DNA from: a bacterium
GTDB lineage: Bacteria > SZUA-79 > Acidulodesulfobacterales > Acidulodesulfobacteraceae
DNA: 64,000 nucleotides
Reading direction: 5' to 3'
Assembly (NCBI GenBank): GCA_021809845.1
Contig: JAJZJW010000004.1
Span: 105,359-169,358, forward strand
Part shown: one piece after another, positions 31,228-39,974 of the stretch
How positions within the stretch are numbered: position 1 is the first letter of the stretch
Layout: the number at the start of each line of letters is the position of its first letter
Notes under the pieces: generated by a model
Database searches by the model: none
What the model was told of the DNA's origin: nothing
The model's input: only the letters and a program-made list of their open reading frames with translations
Translations under genes and position numbers: made by a program

Positions 31228-32457
31228 ATGGAAACTGATAATATAAACAATACAAACGGTACAAACAGCATAAACCATACAACTAATATTAATAATGCTC
31301 AGCAAAGTATTGCTTTAGAACAGCAGAGGCAATCCCTTACTTTTATTGAAAAAATTTTGACGTTTTCAGTGAATAAAAAAGCTTCCGATGTTCATTTGAA
31401 GGTTAATTCCGCTCCCATTTTTAGAATTAACGGGGAATTAGTTATTCAACCGGATTTCGGCGTGCTTTCAAGGGAAATTATAGATAAGATCGCCTTTAGT
31501 ATGATGGATAAGTTTCAAATGAAAGTTTTTCAGGAGAATAAAGATGTTGACCTTGCATACAGTCTTGCCGATGTCGGCAGGTTCAGAGTGAATATTTTTT
31601 CTCAGAGAAACAGTTTAAGTATAGCAATGAGATATATACCATTCACCGTACCTTCTATTGACACGCTGAGTTTACCTTCTATTGTCAAATCTGTTGCGCT
31701 AAAAGAAAGGGGTTTAATTTTAGTAACAGGTATTACCGGAAGCGGTAAATCAACGACGCTGGCTTCAATGATAAATTATATCAATGCTAATAAGTCGGTC
31801 CATATAATTACCATAGAAGACCCGATAGAATATCTTCATAAAGATATTAAATCCATAGTAAACCAGCGTGAAATAGGTATGGACGTGTATTCATTTTCTC
31901 ATGGGCTAAGGGAAGCGTTAAGACAGGATCCGGATGTTGTTCTTGTAGGAGAAATGCGGGATCTTGAAACTATAGAAACCGCAATTACAGCTGCCGAAAC
32001 AGGACATCTTGTTATGAGCACATTGCATACATTAGACGCTCAGGAAACTATTAATAGAATTATAGCCGTTTTTCCTCCTTACCAACAAAAGCAGATAAGA
32101 ATACAATTAAGCAGTGTTATGACAGCTGTTATATCACAGCGCCTTATCCAAAAAGCAGATAAGCAGGGTAGGCTTCCTGCCGCAGAGGTATTAATAGGCA
32201 CTGAAACAATAAAGGATTGTATATTAAATGAAGAGAAGACCGCAGGTATTCGAGATTATATAAAAGCCGGAAATACTCAATACGGTATGCAGACATTTGA
32301 CCAGTCATTATACACTTTTTACAAAAATAATTTGATTACATATGAGGATGCATTAGCCGAATCGACAAGTCCTAATGACCTGGCCCTGCTTATATCCGGC
32401 GTAGACTCCGCTTCCGGATCCATGTCTTCAGACCATTCTATATGGGAAACAAAATGA
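31228..32457 (+). CDS. Type IV pilus retraction-type ATPase (PilT/PilU)
   Basis: A 409-aa secretion-type ATPase. Walker A is GITGSGKSTTLA, the Asp box is IITIEDPIEYLH, Walker B is DPDVVLVGEMRDLET and the His box is TGHLVMSTLHT. The C-terminal segment YGMQTFDQSLYTFY and YEDALAESTSPNDLALLI resembles PilU more than PilT. An Asn/Thr-rich 30-residue N-terminus precedes the catalytic part. It sits between recA and recX, and the recX start overlaps its stop. Confidence 0.9.
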   Translation: METDNINNTNGTNSINHTTNINNAQQSIALEQQRQSLTFIEKILTFSVNKKASDVHLKVNSAPIFRINGELVIQPDFGVLSREIIDKIAFSMMDKFQMKVFQENKDVDLAYSLADVGRFRVNIFSQRNSLSIAMRYIPFTVPSIDTLSLPSIVKSVALKERGLILVTGITGSGKSTTLASMINYINANKSVHIITIEDPIEYLHKDIKSIVNQREIGMDVYSFSHGLREALRQDPDVVLVGEMRDLETIETAITAAETGHLVMSTLHTLDAQETINRIIAVFPPYQQKQIRIQLSSVMTAVISQRLIQKADKQGRLPAAEVLIGTETIKDCILNEEKTAGIRDYIKAGNTQYGMQTFDQSLYTFYKNNLITYEDALAESTSPNDLALLISGVDSASGSMSSDHSIWETK

Positions 32458-32930
32458 AAGTGCTAAAAAATAATACCGAAAAATTTCCTATGGATTATGC
32501 TTTAAAACTTCTATCAATTAAATCATATTCAGAAAGTTCAATGGCTCAAAAATTAATTAAGAAAGGATTTTCGACTTCGTCTATAAGCCAGACCATAAAA
32601 AAGCTGAAGGATTTAAATTATATAAACGATGAAAGCTACGGCGAAAATATGATAAGGGTCGGTAAATTGAAAATGGTGGGTAAAATGAAATTAGCCTATC
32701 AGATGCATACTAAAGGAATAAACAGTTCGCTAATAAATAATCTTTTAGAAAGCCTATATACTTCGGAAGAAGAAAAGCAGGTTGCTGAAAAAGCTCTTGA
32801 AAAAAAGAAGCCCGTTTTAATAAAATTTAAAGAAGACAGAATAATATATAAAAAAAAATTGTATGATTTTTTACAGAGGAGAGGTTTTTCTTCCGATGTA
32901 GTTGAAGATATAATAAATGGGAAATTTTAA
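32454..32930 (+). CDS. recX: Regulatory protein RecX
   Basis: RecX binds and limits RecA filaments. The protein has the three-helix repeat pattern of the family: ALKLLSIKSYSESSMAQKLIKKGF, then KKLKDLNYINDESYGENMIR, and a C-terminal YDFLQRRGFSSDVVEDII. I prefer the ATG at 32454 because it overlaps the PilT-like stop as ATGA and has GGGA seven bases upstream. An in-frame ATG at 32442 would add four residues. The length of about 158 aa is normal. Confidence 0.88.
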   Translation: MKVLKNNTEKFPMDYALKLLSIKSYSESSMAQKLIKKGFSTSSISQTIKKLKDLNYINDESYGENMIRVGKLKMVGKMKLAYQMHTKGINSSLINNLLESLYTSEEEKQVAEKALEKKKPVLIKFKEDRIIYKKKLYDFLQRRGFSSDVVEDIINGKF

Positions 32931-33081
32931 ATAAAATAAAAAAGATAAATAAATAAAATAGTAAAGATAAATAAATAAAATAAAAAGATAAATAAATAAA
33001 ATAGTAAGGAATGTAACTAAATGAAATAAATGAGAGTTATTACAATTTAATAAATAAATAATAAGATTAATAGGTGTCAAT

Positions 33082-33170
33082 AATTGGTGTCTATCCCTAA
33101 TTAACAAACTATCCCTAATTAGCCAATTAACCGTAATTACCCTCCGATTAATTGGTGTCTGTCCCTAATT
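33082..33170. repeat. Two GGTGTCTGTCCC-type motifs upstream of alaS
   Basis: AATTGGTGTCTATCCCTAATT-like sequence at 33082-33102 and ATTGGTGTCTGTCCCTAATT at 33151-33170 are reverse complements of the TTAGGGACAGACACC motif found in other gaps. A partial copy (CTATCCCTAATTAG) lies between them. The 281-bp gap around them has no gene. Confidence 0.75.
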
Positions 33171-33211
33171 ACTCTTAACATAATTAACTAATTATTAAGG
33201 ATTAATTTTAT

Positions 33212-35908
33212 ATGAAATATTTACTTTCTAACGAATTGCGGGAATTATTTATTGATTATTTCAAAGAAAAAGGACATAAACATATTCCGAGTTCGTCTTT
33301 AATTCCTGCAGGCGATGATTCAATAATGTTTACCAATGCAGGCATGGTGCAGTTTAAGGATTATTTTACGGGGATTTCCAAACCGTCTTTCAGCAGAGCT
33401 GTAACTGCTCAAAAATGTATGCGTGCAGGCGGTAAGCATAATGACCTTGAAAATGTCGGAAAAACTACGAGGCATCACACTTTTTTTGAAATGTTGGGCA
33501 ATTTTTCGTTCGGGGATTATTTTAAAAATGAAGCAATTAACTTTGCATGGGATTTTCTTATCGACAAACTTGAAATTGATGCTCAGAAACTTTTTGTAAC
33601 GGTTCATAAAAAAGACGAAGAAGGATATCTGGTATGGAAAGATAAAATAAAAATTGATGAAAAAAGAATATATAAATTGGACGATGATACTAATTTTTGG
33701 CAGATGGGAGACGTTGGTCCTTGCGGTTATTCAAGCGAAATATTTTTTGATACCGGATTTTCCGAATGGGGGCATGCAGAGTGTGATGTTACTTGCGATT
33801 GCGGAAGATATTTAGAAGTATGGAATTTGGTATTTATGCAATTTGAAAGAGCTCACAATGGAAAACTTTCAAATTTGCCAAAACCCTCAATAGACACCGG
33901 TATGGGGCTTGAAAGAATGGCAAGAGTTCTCCAGAATGTTAAATCAAATTATGATTCCGATGTTTTTATGCCCTATATTACCGAAATTGAAAATATAACC
34001 GGAATAAAATATCAGGACGGGAACAATCTTTATGACACAGCGGCAAGGGTTATAAGCGACCATATAAGAACTTCCGTTTTTCTTTCCTCCGAGTCAATTT
34101 TTCCGTCTAATGAAGGAAGAGGGTATGTCTTCAGAAGAATATTGAGAAGATTGTTTAGATATGCTTTGAAATTAAATCTTAATATCAGCAATTTAGTTTA
34201 TATCGGCAATACGGTAGTCTTAACGATGGCTGCATTTTATCCGGAAATCAGGGAAAGTTTCGGTATTTTTGAAAAGATTATATCAGACGAATTTGAACGT
34301 TTTAAAGGAACTTTAAATTCAGGCATAAAATTGCTTGAAGATGAAATTAGCCGTCTTAAAGCTGAAAAAATAAAAATAATAAACGGTGATTTTGTTTTTA
34401 AACTGTATGATACTTATGGTTTTCCGGTTGACCTGGCCATAGATGCAGCTTCCGAAAATAATTTAAATGTTGATTTAGCCGGCTTTGAACAATTGATGCA
34501 AAATCAAAAAAATTATTCAAAGCAGAAAAAAGGTAAAATAGATTTTACAAACCTGGATTTAAATTTAAATCCAACTGTGTTTGTCGGCTACAATGAACTT
34601 GAAGAAGAAGCTGAAATAATCGGTTTTTTAGATGAAGAAGCCAATTTACTAAATAATCCCGAAAATAATACGACAGGATTTATAATTTCCGACAGTACCC
34701 CTTTTTATGCTGAAAGCGGCGGACAGGAAGGGGATAAAGGTATAATAGAATGGCAAACAGGTTATTTTAAAGTTGACAAAACAATTAAAACAAAATCTGG
34801 CGTATTTTTGCATCACGGCAGGATAACCGACAGCGCCGGATTTGAAAACGGAGCTGTCGGTAATAGCTGTAATTACTTACATCGCAAGGCACTTTTTAAA
34901 GTTGATGAAAAATTAAGAAAAATGACTGAATCAAATCACAGCGCAACCCATCTTTTACATGCCGCTTTAAGAGAAGTTCTGGGCAGTACATCTTCACAGC
35001 AAGGTTCTTACGTAGATTCTGAAAAACTGAGATTTGATTTTAATTATTCTAAAGCTTTAACACATGAAGAAATACGCAAATTAGAAATTATAGTTAATAA
35101 TTTTATATTTTCTAATTATGCGGTAGAAATTGAAGAAACTGAAATGGAAACAGCTTTACATTCAGGCGCGCTGCATTTTTTTGACGAAAAATATGGGGAT
35201 AAAGTAAGAATTGTCAATATTGGAAATGTTTCAAAAGAATTTTGCGGCGGAACCCATGTTAAAAGCACAGGTTCAATAGGTTTTTTTAAAATAATATCCG
35301 AATCTTCCGTTGCTTCGGGTATTAGAAGAATAGAAGCTGTCACAGGCTATAATTATCTCAATACGGTATATATTCAAGAAGATAATTTAAATAATATAAT
35401 AGTCCTTTTAAATTCAAACAAAGCCGATATTTATAATAAAATAATAAAGCTTTATTATGATTATGAGTTTATAGAAAAAGAAAATAGAGAGCTTAAGAAT
35501 AGTAATTTTATGCTTAAAGCCGGTGAATTATGCAAGGAATTTAAGAAAATAGGAAAGTATTCATATTTAATAAAAAAATTAGACAGTTTTACTCCTGATG
35601 AACTTAAAGAGCTTGCAAATATGATAAAATCAAAATATAATTTAGGCATACTCGCCAATGTCAGTGATTCCAACGGCATTAATTTTATTATTATATTGGG
35701 CTCATTCTATCAAAACGAAAAAATAATTTATATTGCGATTGCCGAAGGTTCCATGGATGCTGCCAAAATAATAAAATTAATGTCGGAAAAACTTGGCGGA
35801 AAAGGCGGAGGCAAAAAAGATTTTGCTCAGGGCGGTACGTCTAATTTGTCCAAATATGAGGAATTTGAAACGGATACCGAAGGTATTATAAAAAATTATT
35901 TAAAATAA
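33212..35908 (+). CDS. alaS: Alanyl-tRNA synthetase
   Basis: Class II synthetase, 898 aa, full length. Class II motif regions (FTNAGMVQFKDYFTG, GKTTRHHTFFEMLGNFSFG) and the GMGLERM motif lie in the catalytic domain. The editing domain has SNHSATHLLHAALREVLG and CGGTHVKSTG, and the C-terminal Gly-rich end has LGGKGGGKKDFAQGG. The recA-recX-alaS order is widespread in bacteria; here the PilT-like gene is intercalated. Confidence 0.97.
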   Translation: MKYLLSNELRELFIDYFKEKGHKHIPSSSLIPAGDDSIMFTNAGMVQFKDYFTGISKPSFSRAVTAQKCMRAGGKHNDLENVGKTTRHHTFFEMLGNFSFGDYFKNEAINFAWDFLIDKLEIDAQKLFVTVHKKDEEGYLVWKDKIKIDEKRIYKLDDDTNFWQMGDVGPCGYSSEIFFDTGFSEWGHAECDVTCDCGRYLEVWNLVFMQFERAHNGKLSNLPKPSIDTGMGLERMARVLQNVKSNYDSDVFMPYITEIENITGIKYQDGNNLYDTAARVISDHIRTSVFLSSESIFPSNEGRGYVFRRILRRLFRYALKLNLNISNLVYIGNTVVLTMAAFYPEIRESFGIFEKIISDEFERFKGTLNSGIKLLEDEISRLKAEKIKIINGDFVFKLYDTYGFPVDLAIDAASENNLNVDLAGFEQLMQNQKNYSKQKKGKIDFTNLDLNLNPTVFVGYNELEEEAEIIGFLDEEANLLNNPENNTTGFIISDSTPFYAESGGQEGDKGIIEWQTGYFKVDKTIKTKSGVFLHHGRITDSAGFENGAVGNSCNYLHRKALFKVDEKLRKMTESNHSATHLLHAALREVLGSTSSQQGSYVDSEKLRFDFNYSKALTHEEIRKLEIIVNNFIFSNYAVEIEETEMETALHSGALHFFDEKYGDKVRIVNIGNVSKEFCGGTHVKSTGSIGFFKIISESSVASGIRRIEAVTGYNYLNTVYIQEDNLNNIIVLLNSNKADIYNKIIKLYYDYEFIEKENRELKNSNFMLKAGELCKEFKKIGKYSYLIKKLDSFTPDELKELANMIKSKYNLGILANVSDSNGINFIIILGSFYQNEKIIYIAIAEGSMDAAKIIKLMSEKLGGKGGGKKDFAQGGTSNLSKYEEFETDTEGIIKNYLK

Positions 35909-35977
35909 AGATTTAAATTTTAATAATAAACATATATAATATACTATAAATAATGTACTATAAATAAAAGATAATCT

Positions 35978-36211
35978 ATGAAAATTATTAGAGTATTCGG
36001 ACGTTCAGATTCAAAAAAATGCAACGAGGCTATACGCGGATTAATTTTTAAAAGAATAAATTTTAAACTTTACAATATAGAAACGGACAAAGATGCCCAT
36101 GATGAATTTTTATTAATTGCGGGACGTAGTGCCGAAGTACCTTTTATTATCGATGAAAATAATTGCAATATAACATTAGACGACATAACATTCAATGAAG
36201 CTATTTTTTAA
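35978..36211 (+). CDS. Glutaredoxin-fold protein with SxxC in place of CxxC
   Basis: A 77-aa protein with a probable thioredoxin/glutaredoxin fold. A beta strand (KIIRVFG) is followed by SKKC at the CxxC position. A helix, the NIETD strand, the helix AHDEFLLIAGR and the cis-proline motif EVPFII come next. The first catalytic Cys is Ser and the second is kept. This could give a monothiol or binding-only role; redox activity is uncertain. It overlaps the following lipoprotein gene by 17 bp. Confidence 0.6.
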   Translation: MKIIRVFGRSDSKKCNEAIRGLIFKRINFKLYNIETDKDAHDEFLLIAGRSAEVPFIIDENNCNITLDDITFNEAIF

Positions 36212-37097
36212 AATATTTGCGGTATGTCTTATTGTTTCCGCGTCATATTTTTTAACAGGATGTGCTTATAACAACATTAAAGAGAAGTCCGTTCCAATAC
36301 GTAAAAATCATATTTATATTCCGGAAAAAACCGTTATAAAAAAAGTAGATGCAAATTATAAAAGATTTAAGAATATTTCAGGAAGGGCAAAGATGCTATA
36401 TTATTACGGCGGAACGCCCTATGAAGAATCGGTATTCTATAAGTATTTAAAAGGTAAATGCCTAAAATTTGCAATCATGGATATGTACGGAAATATTGTT
36501 TTTTCGTCTAAAATTAGTAATAACAGAGCAATTTTTACTAATACTTACAGAACTAAAAAAAATCCGGACCCTGTAATAAAAGTTTTATTTAATAAGAAAT
36601 ATAAAACGAAAAGCATTAACTCTTACAAAAGAATATTTAAATCGGTCAGATTACTTCTTAACTTAGATAATACCGATAAAATAAATAAATCGGATATTTT
36701 TTACAATACCGAAAATGGATACTTTTTTGAATATAAGCAGGCTGAAAATGGTGATGCCTATGCCGTCAAAGACCCAGTTTTTAATGCCGATGTTCCTCAG
36801 GCATCTAATATAAACGGAATTTATAAAACACATGCAGAAAAGAGGTCTGCCGCTCTTAAGGGAGCGAAACAAAAATACTATTATATTTACGTTAATAATC
36901 ATTTTCTTATAAATAAAATTGCGGCTATAAGAAACAAAAAATTTATTGAAACAATTACGTTTAGCAGATATATAAAAAAAAGCGGTATCTATCTTCCGTT
37001 GAAAATTAATATTGACGATTATCTATATAATGTTAAAATGACTATTAAACTTTCAAAAGGAAGCAAATTAATATTAAGTAAAAACTTTAAAAATTAA
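36195..37097 (+). CDS. Outer-membrane-type lipoprotein of unknown function
   Basis: The 300-aa protein has a lipoprotein signal peptide with lipobox LTGC at about residues 20-23. The mature part contains VDANYKRFKNISGRAKM and alternating short beta-like segments, compatible with a LolA/LolB or DUF4292-like half-barrel, but I cannot assign it firmly. It directly precedes bamD (3 bp gap) in the same operon, which favours a role in envelope biogenesis. Confidence 0.6.
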   Translation: MKLFFKIFAVCLIVSASYFLTGCAYNNIKEKSVPIRKNHIYIPEKTVIKKVDANYKRFKNISGRAKMLYYYGGTPYEESVFYKYLKGKCLKFAIMDMYGNIVFSSKISNNRAIFTNTYRTKKNPDPVIKVLFNKKYKTKSINSYKRIFKSVRLLLNLDNTDKINKSDIFYNTENGYFFEYKQAENGDAYAVKDPVFNADVPQASNINGIYKTHAEKRSAALKGAKQKYYYIYVNNHFLINKIAAIRNKKFIETITFSRYIKKSGIYLPLKINIDDYLYNVKMTIKLSKGSKLILSKNFKN

Positions 37098-37100
37098 AAT

Positions 37101-37844
37101 ATGAAAAAGTTAAAAATTGTATTTTTCTTTGCTATATTTGTTTCTGTTATTTCTTTTTCTTTTATGCTTTCGGGGTGTGCTTCTAAGAATACCAAAAAAA
37201 TATTACCCGCGCAGGTTTATTATAAGAAAGCTCTATATGAAGCAAAAAATAAAAATTATTCCGCTGCTGCAAAAAATTTTAAATCTCTTATAACTAACTA
37301 TCCGTCATACCGTAAGACAAGAAAAGCTGAATTAAAATTGGGCGATGTCTATTATCTTGCAGGGAAGTATATTGAAGCCGGAGGAGCATATACCGATTTT
37401 TTAGTTCTTCATCCCCGCTCTAAAGAAGCGCCGTTTGCGATGTTTTATATAGGGATGTCGCACTATAAAAGAATTATGTCGGTTGGAAGGTCTCAAAATC
37501 AGGCAAAAAAAGCTAAAATTGAATTTGAAAAACTTATTTCTAAATATCCTTATAGCAAATTTTCGAGAAAGGCATTAAAACTGATAAAAATTATCAATAT
37601 ACATCTTTCAAAAAATACTTTTTTTACAGGTTTGTATTACTTTAACGCCGGAATGTGGAAACAGGCGGCTTATATGTTTAAAATTGTTTTAAAACAATAT
37701 AAAGGATATCCTATTATTCCCAAAGATTTGTACTACATCTATATGTGCTATAATAATTTAAAAAATAAAACAGAAGCAAACGAATATAAAGAAATTCTTT
37801 TATCCCATTTTCCTAAAAGTATATATACAAAAAAAATAGCATGA
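37101..37844 (+). CDS. bamD: Outer-membrane assembly lipoprotein BamD
   Basis: BamD (YfiO) is the essential lipoprotein of the BAM complex that inserts outer-membrane beta-barrels. The signal peptide ends in lipobox LSGC near residue 26. TPR repeats follow: YYKKALYEAKNKNYSAAAKNF, LKLGDVYYLAGKYIEAGGAY and FEKLISKYPYSKFSRKAL. At 247 aa the size is normal for BamD. Confidence 0.88.
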   Translation: MKKLKIVFFFAIFVSVISFSFMLSGCASKNTKKILPAQVYYKKALYEAKNKNYSAAAKNFKSLITNYPSYRKTRKAELKLGDVYYLAGKYIEAGGAYTDFLVLHPRSKEAPFAMFYIGMSHYKRIMSVGRSQNQAKKAKIEFEKLISKYPYSKFSRKALKLIKIINIHLSKNTFFTGLYYFNAGMWKQAAYMFKIVLKQYKGYPIIPKDLYYIYMCYNNLKNKTEANEYKEILLSHFPKSIYTKKIA

Positions 37845-37861
37845 AGGGTCATAAATCAGTC

Positions 37862-37891
37862 TTGACAATTTATACTGAATTATGTAATAAT
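37862..37891 (+). promoter_or_regulatory. Sigma-70 promoter of the infC-rpmI-rplT operon
   Basis: TTGACA at 37862-37867, an 18-bp spacer and AATAAT at 37886-37891 form a good sigma-70 promoter. It would give a leader of roughly 190 nt before infC. Such leaders are often regulatory in ribosomal-protein operons, but I see no clear L20 binding structure. Confidence 0.65.
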
Positions 37892-38088
37892 CCTTAGAAT
37901 AAATGTTTATATTATCGCATTAAACGTATTTTGTTGTAAATCAGTTTTGCAGACGCATTGTAAGTATTTTAGCAGGTATATCAAGTATATAAGTTATTTA
38001 AATATACAGGTTGTATATTTAAATCAATACAATTTAAGTATTGTTAATAAAATAATTATAAATAAAATTAGAAGAGAGGGATATTAAT

Positions 38089-38634
38089 ATCCAAAAAAAA
38101 TTCGATATCAATGAAGAAATTAAAGCTAAAGAAGTCCGCGTAGTTAATGATGAGGGCGGACAATTAGGCATACTCGGTTTAGCGGACGCTATTAAACTTG
38201 CCAGAGAAAAATCTTTAGATCTGGTTGAAGTTTCAAAAAATTCTACGCCTCCGGTTTGCCGTATAATGGATTATGGAAAATTCAAATACGAGCAGAACAA
38301 AAAAGACCAGTTGGCAAAGAAGAAACAGGTCATTATTCACACTAAAGAAATAAAATTTAGACCTAATACCGATGAACATGATTATAATTTTAAACTAAAA
38401 AATATTATTTCATTTCTTAAAGAAGGAAATAAAGTCAAGCTGACCATCGCCTTTAAGGGTAGAGAGATAATTCATACGGACCTTGGTGTAAAGGTGCTGC
38501 AAAGGGTTGTTGAAGATATTAAAGATATAGGCTCACCGGAAGCTCCAATTAAGCCCGATGCGAAAAGAACATTTAGCACAATAGTTGCTCCATTGAAGAA
38601 TACGCCGCGTACCCAGACTAAGCACCAGGACTAA
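38089..38634 (+). CDS. infC: Translation initiation factor IF-3 with a non-AUG start codon
   Basis: IF-3 proofreads start codons on the 30S subunit. The frame is open well upstream of the first ATG (38266), and the encoded residues are classic IF-3 N-domain: FDINEEIKAKEVRVV, GGQLGILGLADAI and PPVCRIMDYGKFKYE. The best start is ATC at 38089, eight bases after the ribosome-binding site GAGAGGG; ATT at 38083 is in frame but too close. IF-3 rejects such codons, so autoregulation as in E. coli (AUU start) is expected. Predicted length is 181 aa, normal for the family. Confidence 0.93.
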   Translation: MQKKFDINEEIKAKEVRVVNDEGGQLGILGLADAIKLAREKSLDLVEVSKNSTPPVCRIMDYGKFKYEQNKKDQLAKKKQVIIHTKEIKFRPNTDEHDYNFKLKNIISFLKEGNKVKLTIAFKGREIIHTDLGVKVLQRVVEDIKDIGSPEAPIKPDAKRTFSTIVAPLKNTPRTQTKHQD

Positions 38635-38665
38635 TTATATCGAACAATACGGCTATAACTTCAGT

Positions 38666-38808
38666 AGCACACGTTATATAACTTATAAAATAAGTTGTAA
38701 AATTTAATATCCAGACTAAATAACAGTACTAAATATATCAATTAATATAGTTGCGAATATAGCAGCATATGTTATATAACTAATGAAATAAGTTGTAAAA
38801 TTTAATAT
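38666..38808. repeat. Direct repeat in the infC-rpmI gap
   Basis: Segments 38666-38710 and 38761-38808 are near-identical over about 45 bp, sharing GTTATATAACT, AATAAGTTGTAAAATTTAATAT and an AGCA start. They flank a 50-bp spacer. The gap contains no gene; rpmI has its own ribosome-binding site (AGAGGA) at about 38832. Confidence 0.8.
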
Positions 38809-38845
38809 TAAACAATAATTTGTTTATCTAACAGAGGATATAAAA

Positions 38846-39049
38846 ATGAAAAAAATAAAAATTAAAACCAGCAAGGGAGCGAAAAAAAGATTCAAAATTA
38901 CAGGGACGGGTAAAGTTATGCACTATAAAGCCGGCAAAAGCCATATATTAACATCAAAGGCTCATAAAAGAAAAAAAAGATTAGCTAAGCAGGGGGTCGT
39001 AAACGCCGTCGATTCCCTAAATATAAAAAAATTAATACCTTATTTATAA
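38846..39049 (+). CDS. rpmI: 50S ribosomal protein L35
   Basis: A 67-aa basic protein with the L35 pattern [35 protein letters not shown] and a C-terminal NIKKLIPYL. Located between infC and rplT as in most bacteria. Normal length. Confidence 0.96.
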   Translation: MKKIKIKTSKGAKKRFKITGTGKVMHYKAGKSHILTSKAHKRKKRLAKQGVVNAVDSLNIKKLIPYL

Positions 39050-39062
39050 TTTATTATTAATA

Positions 39063-39086
39063 GGAATGCTTTATTATTCCGTTTTT
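39063..39086 (+). terminator. Weak intrinsic terminator or attenuator after rpmI
   Basis: GGAAT (39063-39067) can pair with ATTCC (39076-39080) across an 8-base loop, followed by a TTTTT run. The stem is only 5 bp, so this may act as partial attenuation between rpmI and rplT rather than full termination. Confidence 0.4.
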
Positions 39087-39133
39087 CTTAAATAAAATTA
39101 AATTTAATTTTTAAAAATAAAGGAGGCGTAAAA

Positions 39134-39166
39134 ATAAAATATTTTGTTACAGTATATAAATATTAA
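39134..39166 (+). CDS. Possible 10-codon leader peptide with ATA start, upstream of rplT
   Basis: A near-perfect Shine-Dalgarno (AAAGGAGGCG, 39119-39128) is followed, at ideal spacing, by ATA (39134) and nine more codons (AAA TAT TTT GTT ACA GTA ...) before TAA. No ATG, GTG or TTG lies at that spacing. It could be a leader peptide started at a rare codon or a decayed start site. The real rplT start lies 76 bp further on with no such signal. Confidence 0.3.
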   Translation: MKYFVTVYKY

Positions 39167-39241
39167 TTTGGATAAATAAAAAATTCAAATTCAATATTAT
39201 TTGTTTCATATTGTCAAAAAATTTTATTTTGCGATTTAGTA

Positions 39242-39598
39242 ATGCCGAGAGTTAAAAGAGGAATTTCCGTAAGAAAAAGACATAAAAAAGTATTAAAACA
39301 GGCTAAAGGTTATTATGGCGCAAGGCACAGACTTTTTAAAACTGCTCAGGAGGCTGTGGATAAAGCCTTAAAATATTCATATAGAGATAGGAAAGTTAAA
39401 AAAAGACAATTTAGAGCATTATGGATTGTGCGTATTAATTCCGAATGCAGAAAAAATGGAATTTCTTATTCCGTCTTTATGAATATGCTGAAAAAAAATG
39501 ATATATTACTGAATAGGAAAGTTTTATCGGAACTTGCTTTGTCTGATCCGGCAGGATTTTCAGAAATTGTTAAAACTGCGGCTGCTCAGGCAAAATGA
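39242..39598 (+). CDS. rplT: 50S ribosomal protein L20
   Basis: A 118-aa basic RNA-binding protein: [45 protein letters not shown] and the GISYSVFM block. Normal length. L20 is an early assembly protein and in other bacteria represses its own operon. The start has no strong ribosome-binding site of its own. Confidence 0.97.
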   Translation: MPRVKRGISVRKRHKKVLKQAKGYYGARHRLFKTAQEAVDKALKYSYRDRKVKKRQFRALWIVRINSECRKNGISYSVFMNMLKKNDILLNRKVLSELALSDPAGFSEIVKTAAAQAK

Positions 39599-39674
39599 TT
39601 TTCTAAAGATTCTAACTAAAAAATTTAACAATAGTCTAATTAGAACTAAATTATAAATTTACATAAAATAAAAA

Positions 39675-39974
39675 ATGTCTTTAACAAAATCAGAAATTTC
39701 TTCAAAAGTTCATGAAAAGGTTGGGATTTCGCATAATGATTCCCTCAAATATGTAAATTCTTTTTTTGAGATGGTAAAATCCGAAGCCGAAAGAACAAAA
39801 TTATTAAAATTTTCCGGTTTCGGAAATTTTGTGGTTAAAGAAAAAACCAAAAGAAAAGGCAGGAATCCTCAAAATGGCGAGGTAATGTATATAAGCGAAA
39901 GAAAGGTTCTCAAGTTTAAACCTTCTAATGTGTTAAAAAACAAAGTAAATAGAAAAAATGGATTGGAAGGATGA
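39675..39974 (+). CDS. ihfA: Integration host factor alpha / HU-family DNA-binding protein
   Basis: A 99-aa member of the HU/IHF family with LTKSEISSKVHEKVG, FSGFGNFVVKEK and the DNA-bending arm RKGRNPQNGEVMYI. The position upstream of a MerR gene and downstream of rplT matches ihfA in proteobacteria. The usual pheS and pheT genes between rplT and ihfA are missing. The end overlaps the MerR gene by 17 bp. Confidence 0.85.
   Translation: MSLTKSEISSKVHEKVGISHNDSLKYVNSFFEMVKSEAERTKLLKFSGFGNFVVKEKTKRKGRNPQNGEVMYISERKVLKFKPSNVLKNKVNRKNGLEG

Noticed and set aside
38266..38634. infC annotated from its first ATG (122 aa)
   Set aside because: This would drop the conserved IF-3 N-domain, which is clearly encoded upstream in the same frame with a good ribosome-binding site.
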